Of a stretch of DNA of 64,000 nt, positions 1 through 11,000 are shown in pieces. The position numbers were made by a program, and so were the translations under genes. Source of the stretch: Liolophura sinensis (Eukaryota; Mollusca; Polyplacophora; Chitonida; Chitonidae); contig NC_088297.1 of NCBI RefSeq assembly GCF_032854445.1, forward strand, positions 25,661,915-25,725,914, read 5' to 3'. The stretch's first letter is position 1. Each line of letters begins with the position of its first letter. The notes below the pieces were generated by a model. That model was not told the origin of the DNA and ran no database searches. It was given only the letters and a program-made list of their open reading frames with translations.

Positions 1-655
1 GGATTGTGATCCAAATTGACACTCCAAAATTAGGATTGTGATCCCAAATAGACATTCCAATAGTAGGATTGTGATCCCAAATTGACACTCCAAAATTAAG
101 ATTGTGATCCAAATTGACACTCCAGAATTAGGATTGTGATCCCAAATAGACACTCCAAAATTAGGATTGTGATCCAAATAGACACTCCAAAATTAGGATT
201 GTGATCCCAAATTGACACTCCAGAATTAGGATTGTGATCCCAAATTGACACTCCAAAATTAGGATTGTGATTTCAAATTGACACTCCAAAATTAGGATTG
301 TGATCCCAAATTGACACTCCAAAATTAGGATTGTGATCCCAAATAGACATTCCAAAATTAGGATTGTGATCCCAAATTGACACTCCAAAATTAGGATTGT
401 GATCCCAAATTGACACTCCAAAATTAGGATTGTGATTCCAAAATTAGATTGCGATCCCAAAATTAGGTTTGTGATCCCAAATTGACACTCCAAACTTAAT
501 ATTGCGATCCCAAAATTAGGATTGTGATCCCAAATCGACACTCCAAAATTAGGATTGCGATCCCAAAATTAGGATTGTGATCCCAAATTGACACTCCAAA
601 ATTTGGATTGCCATCCCAAAATTAGGATTGTGATCCTAAATGGACACTCCAAAAA
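1..655. repeat. 33-bp tandem array, open at window start
   Basis: About 20 units of 33 bp, each with attaggattgtgatccc and gacactccaa, plus shorter 20-bp variants between 430 and 630. Because 33 is a multiple of three it reads as an 11-residue protein repeat on the minus strand, which I do not consider coding. Confidence 0.95.
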
Positions 656-1189
656 CTTGTGTTGAGTAACCTACATTATCCCAACACCTCCCTTGTTTTC
701 ATAAATGCAAAGATGTGAACGTCTGATGGAAGACATGGAATGTGTTTGTAAATAATACATGATGAGAACTTGTGCACAACTTGTTGCTGATGGTCATTCG
801 GCAATGCTCGCAGCAGTCATGCCATTCATTACAACACTGAGGACGGCTTGATCATTTGGCTGTCGCACCAGTGTTCTTACAAGCGATCTTAAGAACGTCC
901 TCAAACAGCAATGCAGCTGTTTTGAAGTGTGTAAAATGGTAACATTTGTAGGCTTCTCAAGATAATGGAGATATCCATGGTATAGTTTGACAGGCTGAAA
1001 CGTTATCAAAGCGGGCTTTGCCACCAGTGAAGAGGTTCATGTACATGTGGTTTTCCTTCTGCTGGACGATTATTTCTGAGGATTTCCCAAGATTTCTGAC
1101 AAGAAATTCCTAGCTCTAGTCAGATTTGTTTAGGCGTAATGAGTGGATGAGAAGGGAGTACTCAGTAATCTGATATTCTGGCATCCATC
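656..1189. other. Non-repetitive stretch, nothing recognised
   Basis: No gene, RNA or repeat recognised. An early non-coding SLC20 exon could lie here but no signal decides it. Confidence 0.4.
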
Positions 1190-1570
1190 GGTTGCATCGG
1201 GTTTCTGTTGGTTTCACGTAATTTTACCTGTCGTCCGTTGGTCTTTTTTGACATCCATTAATTTCATGTGGTGGTAATTGTTTTCATTTCACGTTCATCA
1301 CTGTCTTCAGACGTTCATTGGTTTTGTCTTGACTCCAGTGGTTTGTTCGGGCGTTCATTGGTTTTGTCTTGACTCCACTGGTTTGTTCTTGCGTCCATTG
1401 GTTTTGTCTTGACTCCATTGGTTTGTTCTGGCGTCCATTGGTTGTGTCTTGACTGCATTGGTTTGTTCTGGCGTCTATTGGTTTTGTCTAGTGTCCATTG
1501 GTTTTGTTTGGTACTCATTGGGTTCATCTGGCGTCTCTTGATTTCCTGTGGAATACATTGGTTTTCCTGA
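1190..1570. repeat. 40-bp (2 x 20 bp) degenerate minisatellite
   Basis: Units contain cattggttttgtcttgactc alternating with a related 20-bp half (ggtttgttctggcgtc). The best copies are at 1310-1520 and decay outward. Confidence 0.85.
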
Positions 1571-1869
1571 TAAGCTTCTACTCCTGAATGATTTGTACAT
1601 GTATGTTGGGATTTTCTGCTTGGTTACAAATTTTGCAACACTTTATCACAGTGGCCAGTGTAGAAGCATGATTTAGGGAATGGTTCACAAGGGTATGATT
1701 GTAATATAAAATGAACCTGTCATCTTTTCATTGGAGAATTTAATACCTCATTCTGTTTAATTTCACAGGTATCCAATCTCATCGGTGACGACGGCCTCTC
1801 TTAGGGTTGAAATTTCTCCTAATTTATGCTGGTAACAACATCGTTGTCAAGGATACGGAGTCATTAAAC

Positions 1870-2059
1870 ATGGATTACACAGACAACGAACTATGGATGG
1901 TCATCGTGGGCTTCATCGTGGCCTTCGTGTTGGCCTTTGGAATAGGCGCCAACGATGTGGCCAATTCCTTTGGGACGTCTGTGGGTGCCAAGGTCCTGAC
2001 TATGGTACAGGCCTGTATACTGGCCAGTATTTTTGAAGTCTTGGGAGCTGTTTTATTAG
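1870..2059 (+). CDS. SLC20A: SLC20 coding exon 1
   Basis: Starts at the ATG of [10 protein letters not shown] and encodes the first two membrane segments with the [10 protein letters not shown] signature; ends in phase 1 at the donor gtaggt. An acceptor-like ttcacag ends at 1769, so 1770-1869 is probably 5' untranslated sequence of the same exon and the transcript begins further upstream. Confidence 0.92.
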
Positions 2060-5000
2060 GTAGGTAAAGGCAATACATATATAATGACATTTTTTTTAAC
2101 ATCGTCTTCAGCAGTGACAGGATTACAGCCATATTTCAAGGAAAAGATCTCTAAAAATCGAAACAGACATCAATTAATAGATAACTTAAAACTATGCATT
2201 ACTATCCTTTCATTTATTGTTTTAGGTTTTTGTGAAGAGGGTTAAAAGTGCTCATAGGTTTAAATTCTAAGGTGGACTTTATGGGACATACTATTATAGT
2301 TTAGTAGCTCTGACATGACAGGAAGTAACCAACTTTAATCACCACACTGAATGCTGGAATAACTCTTTATACCTTAATACTCTTTTAATAATGCTCTCAA
2401 AAATTCATTCTTTCTAGTGAACATCACGTAAAAAAGGTGATGTGACGTCAGAGTGCCTAGTTACGGTCAGTTTGGCTCAAAAAGCCCACCATAGAATTCA
2501 GATTAACCTTACTTCATATTTTAGCTTTCTTTTACTTTAAAATGTGTCCGTTGGAGGTAATGTTAACGGTCAACCTTGTCAACTTCTAAAACTATTTTTT
2601 CAGTGGAGTTTAGGCATACAACCATTATGTAAATCACCTCAAACTGATTTGTTTGTCTTACTGAAAATGCAAGCTTCATAAGACTGTGCAAATTACTTCT
2701 CTACACCCCATCGTTCTCTCAGAATGTTCAAACATATTGACCACATTGGCGGTTGAAAAGGTTGGACAATTAGGGTAGCCCAAGTGACCCTCTAATAAGG
2801 GTTCTGTGTTAAAAGATACAGTATGTAGGGTTTTGATAGATTTGTTTCTCTCAATGTTAATTTCTTGAAAATCTATATCTTAGTGATTAGCCAGAATCAG
2901 AAGGAAAAAAATCTTTCCTACAAACACTGCATGAACCTTACTTTTTCCAGTTGGGTCTGCTTTATAGTCAAACCTTACAAAAAGCATTGTAATCTCCTGA
3001 AATTTGGTCCATTTTTTAAAACCACAGGAGGTGACATTACACGCAGGATTTTTACATTGTCTGTTCATCTGTCAGTCCACAAGTCGGGTACAGATCACTT
3101 TTCGGGACAAGCTACGTGTACAGATTAAGTTTGAGTATAGAGATGTGCATATGGTATCACTTACTTGTTTTCTCAGCATTTGTTACTTTTGTTTCCCCAG
3201 GTTCAAAAGTCTCTGACACAATACGAAAGGGCATTATAGACGTGTCGCCGTACAATGGGACGGAAGAGGTCCTGATGGTGGGGAACGTGTCCGCGTTGAT
3301 AGGTACCTTACACGATCCGTATATGATGTCATCAGCTGGTAAAGTAGAACAACAGCTTGTTGGCCATGTTGGAGAAATATTAGCATGGGTTGGGAATAGC
3401 TGGAATACTCCAACATGGCCACTAGATTGAGCTCCTGCAAACCCCGGATTGTGATTCCTGTACGAAGCAGCAAAACATTATACGCAAACTGTGTTGTATT
3501 CAAATCAAGTCATCAAGTTGTACATCGCAGAACATTGACTTCTTCATAACATGAATTCACTGTGAAACATGAACGAAAGATGTCTGAATTTCAGTGAATG
3601 TAGTACACTACATACCATTTGTTCTAGTTTTATGTTACTGACTAACTGTGATAAGTGAAAAATTGTTGAGTATGATGTAAAACAAGAATGGTAAAGAGTA
3701 GTGATCTAAATAAATGATTTGTTTTTCAGGCTCGTGCATATGGCTGATGATTGCCACATTTCTCAGGCTTCCTGTATCCGCCACTCATAGCATTGTCGGG
3801 GCGACATTAGGGTTTGCCCTTGTGGCTCATGGCAGCAAAGGCGTCCAATGGAGACAGATTGGCCTGATCAGTAAGAACTAATCAAAAACAAAGACCTGAA
3901 AATGACCATTTTTGTGTATTATCATTTTGGTGGGCCTCGTTGGTTTAGATGGTTAAAGCGATGATGTTGTGTATTTGAGTCCAGATCTTGCTGCTTCACC
4001 TGCATGTTTCAGTCAGGAGGCTTGTCAGGTATCTGCTGGAGGTTGGTGGTTTACTCCAAGCACTGGAGTATGCATGTTTCAGTCAGGAGGCTTGTCAGGT
4101 ACCTGCTGGAGGTCGGTGGTTTACTCCAAGCACTGGAGTATGCATGTTTCGGTCAGGAGGCTTGTCAGGTACCTGCTGGAGGTCGGTGGTTTACTCCAAG
4201 CACTGGAGTATGCATGTTTCGGTCAGGAGGCTTGTCAGGTACCTGCTGGAGATCGGTGGTTTACTCCAAGCACTGGAGTATGCATGTTTCGGTCAGGAGG
4301 CTTGTCAGGTACCTGCTGGAGGTCGGTGGTTTACTTCAAGCACTCCAGCCTTGGAGTATGCATGTTTCGGTCAGGTTTGTCAGGTACCTGCTGGAGGTCG
4401 GTGGTTTACTCCAAGCACTGAAGTATGCATGTTTCGGTCAGGAGGTTTTTCAGGTATCTGCTAGAGGGCGGTAGTTTACTCCAAGCACTGGAGTATACCT
4501 ATTTTTGGGTCAGGAGGTTTGTCAGGTACCTGTTGGAGCTTGGTGGTTTACTCCAAACACTGGAGTATGCATGCTTCAGTCAGAAGGTTTGTCAGGTATC
4601 TGCTGGAGGTTGGTAGTTTACTCCAAGCACTGGAGTATGCATGTTTCGGTCAGGAGGCTTGTCAGGTACCTGCTGGAGGTCGGTGGTTTACTTCAAGCAC
4701 TGGAGTATGTATGTTTTGGTCAGGAGGTTTGTCAGGTACCTGCTGGAGGCTGGTAGTTTACTCCAAGCACTGGAGTATGCATGTTTCAGTCAGGAGGTTT
4801 GTCGGGTACCTGCTGGAGGTTGGTAGTTTACTCCAAGCACTGGAATATGCATGTTTCGGTCAGGAGGTTTGTCAGGTACCTGCTGGAGGTCAGTGGTTTA
4901 CTCCAAGCACTCCAGCCTTGGAGTATGCATGTTTTGGTCAGTAGGTTTGTGAGGTATCTGCTGGAGGTCGGTGGTTTACTCCAAACACTGGAGTATGCAT

Positions 5001-8000
5001 GTTTTGGTCAGGAGGTTTTTCAGGTATCTGCTGGAGGTTGGTAGTTTACTCCAAACACTGGAGTATGCATGCTTCGGTCAGAAGGTTTGCCAGGTACCTG
5101 CTGGAGGGCAGTGGTTTACTTCAAGCACTGGAGTATGCATGTTTCGGTCAGGAGGTTTGTCAGGTATCTGCTGGAGGTTGGTAGTTTACTCCAAGCACTG
5201 GATTACGCGTGTTTCGGTCAGGAGGTTTGTCAGGTACCTGCTGGAGGGTGGTGGTTTACTTCAAGCACTCCAGCCTTGGAGTATGCATGTTTCGGTCAGG
5301 AGGTTTGTCAGGTACCTGCTGGAGGGCGGTAGTTTACTCCAAGCACTGGATTACGCGTGTTTCGGTCAGAAGGTTTGTCAGGTACCTGCTGGAGGCTGGT
5401 AGTTTACTCCAAGCACTGGAGTATGCATGTTTCAGTCAGGAGGTTTGTCGGGTACCTGCTGGAGGTTGGTAGTTTACTCCAAGCACTGGAATATGCATGT
5501 TTCGGTCAGGAGGTTTGTCAGGTACCTGCTGGAGGTCAGTGGTTTACTCCAAGCACTCCAGCCTTGGAGTATGCATGTTTTGGTCAGGAGGTTTGTGAGG
5601 TATCTGCTGGAGGTCGGTGGTTTACTCCAAACACTGGAGTATGCATGTTTTGGTCAGGAGGTTTTTCAGGTACCTGTTGGAGCTCGGTGGTTTACTCCAA
5701 ACACTGGAGTATGCATGCTTCGGTCAGAAGGTTTGTCAGGTATCTGCTGGAGGGCAGTGGTTTACTTCAAGCACTGGAGTATGCATGTTTCGGTCAGGAG
5801 GTTTGTCAGGTATCTGCTGGAGGTTGGTAGTTTACTCCAAGCACTGGATTACGCGTGTTTCGGTCAGGAGGTTTGTCAGGTACCTGCTGGAGGGCGGTGG
5901 TTTACTTCAAGCACTCCAGCCTTGGAGTATGCATGTTTCGGTCAGGAGGTTTGTCAGGTACCTGCTGGAGGGCGGTAGTTTACTCCAAGCACTGGATTAC
6001 GCGTGTTTCGGTCAGAAGGTTTGTCAGGTACCTGCTGGAGGGCGGTAGTTTACTCCAAGCACTGGATTACGCGTGTTTCGGTCAGAAGGTTTGTCAGGTA
6101 CCTGCTGGAGGCTGGTAGTTTACTCCAAGCACTGGATTACGCGTGTTTCGGTCAGAAGGTTTGTCAGGTACCTGCTGGAGGGCAGTAGTTTACTCCAAGC
6201 ACTGGATTACGCGTGTTTCGGTCAGGAGGTTTGTCAGGTACCTGCTGGAGACCGGTGGTTTACTCCAAGCATGTGAAATGGTGAAGTATTACAGTACGTC
6301 TTTTGAGTAAGGAAGGCATATTTGAGATCTGAGCCATGTAAAGATGGGTACATATGAAGTAGCCTGTAATTCCAAAGCCATAAAATGGTAACATTGGAAC
6401 AAAGGGATGTCATGTGCATTGTTTCATTTCCTGTGAAAACAACCATGTTCATGTATAAAATGTGATTATAATTAAATAGTGTGGCCTTTTAGAATTTCAA
6501 AAAAGAACAGATAAATGCATGATTTGGATAATGTTTTCTTGTTTCTCCTTCAGTTGATTATTGTGTTTCTTATCTCTCCATCAGTTGGTTAATGTGTTTC
6601 TTTTTTCTCTGTCAGTTGGTTAATGTGTTTCTTGTTTCTTCTTGAGTTGGCTGATGTGTTTCTTGTTTCTCTGTCAGTTGGTTAATGTGTTTCTTGTTTC
6701 TCCGTCAGTTGGTTCCTGGTTTGTGTCACCTGTCCTCTCAGGAATCATCTCATCCGTCTTGTTCATCATCATCCGACACTTTCATTTTAAACAAGGTACG
6801 TGTCTGATATGCTCTCATTGAATAGTTATTCTAAGGGAAGTAACTGTTTTTGTCACAGGCTTCCAGGCATAATGGTCTTAACCTTAAAATAAAGGAAAAC
6901 TCTCAAAATGATGTTGAAATTTGAATTCTTAAGGATTCTTTTGATCGTAGCGCCTATGTGTAATTCATGATTTTTTTTTTTCAAAATAAAAAAAAAACAG
7001 TGCCAGTAATTATAAACTAAGCATAGTAAAGATACATTACTTCAGGGCAGCATAGATGGCTAGGTGGTCCCCCGAGATCTTCAGTGTCTGAAGGTAAAAT
7101 GGATTAACCTTCACATAACCTTCTGTAGTCACCTCGCTGTCTATGTCTACTGCCATGTGTCAGCTAAAAGAGAGGCACCATGTAGGGGATTGGAACCCTG
7201 AAGGGATGGGAAACCTGTAAAGGATGCGGACCCTGAAGGGATGAGAATCCTGTAGGGGATGGTGGACCCCTGAAAGGATGGGAATCCTGCAAGGATGGGG
7301 GACCCTGAAGGGGATGGAGACCCTGAACGGAAGAGAATCCTGTTAGGGGGTGGGGACCCTAGAGGGATAGTAACTCTGATGGGAATCCTGTAGGGGGTGA
7401 GGAGGGTGTGGGGGCTGGGATAACATTGTTTGGTCTGGGAACCCTGGAGAGAATGGGAATCCTGTAGGGGATGGGGACACTGAAGGGATGGGAATCCTGT
7501 ATGGTCTGGGAATCCTGTAGGGGATGGGGACACTGAAGGGATGGGGAATCCTGTATGGCCTGGGAACCCCTGGAGGGGATGGGGACACTGAAGGGATGGG
7601 AACCTGTATGGTCTGGGAACCCTGGGGGGGGGGGGGGGGCATACATATACAAATGTATACAGATATGTTCTTACACATGATGGTTTTATTTTATCTTTTT
7701 AGGCCAAGACTTTGGAACCTGGCTTGAAATTTTTTACCGATATTTTACGCTGTCACACTCACTATAAATACCATTTCCATTCTCTTTGTCGGATCAGAGT
7801 GTAAGTGGGATTGACTAATCCTGCTTGAAAAGTTAGGCTGCTCTTTAACTGTACACTTTAGAAATATCCAAAATCTTCCAGTATTTATGTACATATTGGA
7901 GAAATTCTCTCCCCCTACCTTCATGGTTCTTTTGCCTGGGTGGCAGCAAGTGATCAGCTTTGATAGTATGGCCTTTTATGTGACTGTACATGAAGTTCAC

Positions 8001-11000
8001 TGCGGATGGCATTTACATCTGTACCTAACTGTCAAAAAGCTCATCATTTACTTGCCAAAGGTCAGTGGTTTATAGCAGACAGATTGTCGTCATATGACTG
8101 AGAAATCTACGACGTTAAAACCCCAGGCATACATACCTTTTCAACCACATCTGCAACCAGTATTTTGAAACATTCTGAGAGAACTATGTGGTGTAGAGGA
8201 AATAATTTGCACGGTTTAAGGAAGCTTGCATCTATAGTCACACCGACAAATCATTTTTAGCATCATTTTCGTAATAATTGTATGCATAAATTCCACTGGA
8301 AAGAGTGCTTTAGTGGGTTGAAAAGGTTGAAACATTTATAGTAAATCGGAAAAAATTGATGGTTTATCTAAAGAAAAATGCTTGAGTAACTTGAGAATAT
8401 TTTTTCGTCGAGATATTTAGGAAAATGTCTACCGAATCCAAATTCAGGGATAGGTATGATCCTAGAGGGAATAAGCTGCCTTTAACTACATTGTGTTGAT
8501 CAACAATAACAGTAATTGTTTTGTTTTATTTCAGTATTAGGTTTCAACAAAATCCCTGTATGGGGAAAATTCGTCATTAGCTTTGGGGTGGGGATTGTAA
8601 CAGCTCTTGTGGTGAGGATAATAGCTGTACCATGGCTACGACGGAAAATCAAAAGTAAGTGCACGAAGCTCCACTGTTGTTGTACAGAGAAAGGATTATC
8701 AAAAACGGAAATAAGCATGAATAGAAGAATGACTAAAACTGGTATTGAAACATGGTATTCAAACTGGTTTTAAACATTTTTTAAGAAAAATATAAATGAT
8801 GTTTATAAATACAAACTATATTGTAGGGTGGGTTTTGTTGGTCATGTTTACTGTATCTGGTTTATCGGGCTGTTCATATCACCAGCCTAGCACTGTAGTG
8901 TTATTGTGTCAATTCTGAGGGCACAAGCTCTTCATATAAGGGATTGTTGAAATCAGGGGGAGCCTCTGTGGCTAGTGTGCCAGAGCAGCACGATAACTGA
9001 GGAGCATCTCACCCAATGTGGTAGCTGTGAGTTCAAGTCCAGCTCATGCTGGCTTCCTCTCCGGCCGTACGTGGAAAGGTCTGTCAGCAACCTGCCGATG
9101 GTCCTGGGTTTCCTCCACCATAATGCTGGACCGCTGTCGTGTAAGTGAAATATTCTCGAGCACAGCGTAAAATACCAATCAAGGAAAGAAATCAATTTTC
9201 ATAAAAAGGGTCGTCATGGGCTCAGATGTTTAAAGCGCTGTCTCCCTGCAACCATTGGGCCTTTAACCATCGCTGCAACCATTGGGCCTTTAACCATCGC
9301 TGCAACGATTGGGCCTTTCACCATCGCTGCAACCATTGGGCCTTTAACCAATGAAGCTGTGTGGTTGAATCAAGTTTTCGCTGTTGTGGCTGTGGCGTTA
9401 GTCGGGGGGGTTTCCAGGTATCTGATAAAGGGTGATGGTTTACCCCGGGGTTGATTTTTCTCCACCCATAAGCCTAACCACCCCGTTACTAATGTTTACA
9501 TTTCATGCATAAGTCCTTATACCACAGTGAATTACCTTAAATGACCAAAAATTTCAGCCACAAAAAGTGCAATTTTAAAGAAAGATAAATGTCACAAAGT
9601 ATTAGTTTTGGTGCTGAAACTTATAATTTTCCAGAAGAATATCATCTAATGTTCCAAGCAAGCATCAAAACACCTTACTAAAAGAATGTGGAAATTTCTG
9701 GTCATTTGGATCATCAGGATTGTCGGCATTGTGTGTATTCTAATTTCACAGTCGTTGTTTCACGCGTCAGTGAATACGTCAGTATTGCTGCGGTTTTCTT
9801 GAGTGAGAATTACCATAAAATGGCTATCTATTTGTGAATTGTGTGAGTTAGTTGTTATTCACAAAGGAAACTTTTCGTGTAGATTTTTATTACATAAATA
9901 AAGGTATCTTCCTAGGCTAGTGTGGCAGTGATTAGGTGCATTTGGCAGCGGTTAGGTGCATTTACACTGTGATTCTCTGCCTTGGTGTGGCAGTTCAGAA
10001 GTTTGTATTTTGTGTGTAAATCAGTCAATCATTTGTGCTTCAGGAGAGTGTTTCAGTGAGAGTGTTGAGGTGTTGAACCTGGGTGGGGCAGTTCCCAGCA
10101 AGGAATGTACACCTGAACATAAACCAGCCTCAGGTAGGTGGATTCTAGAGGTTCTAATGGCCCATTTTACAAGGAGGGTGTAACGCTAAGTTAAGTGTAA
10201 CTGCCAGGGCAACGTGCATCTACAGTATGTGGCTCATTTTACAAGGAGGGTGTAACACAATTCAAGTGGAATTGCCAGAACAACGTGCCTGTACAGTATT
10301 TCGCGCATTTCACAAGAAGGGCTTGATGCTATGTCAAGTGTAACTGCCAGGGCAACGTGCCTATACACTATGTGTCACTATAACAGTTGTATTTGACTCA
10401 AGTTTGTAAAACTGGCCCCTGTCACATTTGTATTTGTTTTAACTCATTACGTGGGAGCGGGGCGTAACTTGGCACACGTTTAGACACAGGTAGTTAGGAG
10501 ACCTACATGACAAAACCAGATAAAATAGTGAGTTATTCTGCATGGATGTTTGCAGCATACATGACTGCCTCCTCCAAACGTGTTTTAGTACGTATTTTAG
10601 AAATCTAGAGACTAAAGTTGTTCTGTTAGCGTGTCAGACTCACGCTATGAAACTGACAATCAGGGGAGATAACTTATCCAGCTGTAGCTGTATTGGCTGT
10701 TGAGCATTCACACATTGTAACTGTGATGAATTTCCATAATTCTTGTTGTAGCTGTTGATCAGAATAACTCAAATGTGAAGACAGCAAACCATGTGGAATG
10801 GTTGAATGAATCAGGTAAATGTGGGTAAAGATGTTATCTACTTGTGTAGCTTTAAAGGATTGACTGGTATTGTCTCAGCCAAGTACATGTTCATCCTGGC
10901 GTCTGTCTGTCTCAGTCTGTGTCTGTCTGTCTGTCTGTCTGTCTCAGTCTCTGTCTGTCTGTCTCAGTATCTGTCTGTCTGTCAGTCAGTCAGTCTGTCT

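Noticed and set aside
161..541. 126-codon minus-strand frame with an 11-residue repeat
   Set aside because: The repeat exists because the DNA unit is 33 bp. Spacing variants break it, there are no splice or start signals, and the array is non-coding in character.
2865..3216. Overlapping 60-87 codon frames before SLC20 exon 2
   Set aside because: They run through the exon 2 acceptor in the wrong context; only the part from 3201 matches SLC20.
3985..6275. CRISPR-like array of regular repeats
   Set aside because: Units are contiguous with no unique spacers and the window is eukaryotic.
3969..6276. Many overlapping plus-strand frames of 60-180 codons rich in Cys and Trp
   Set aside because: They are shifted readings of the 70-bp array within an SLC20 intron, start and stop at unit variants, and match no protein.
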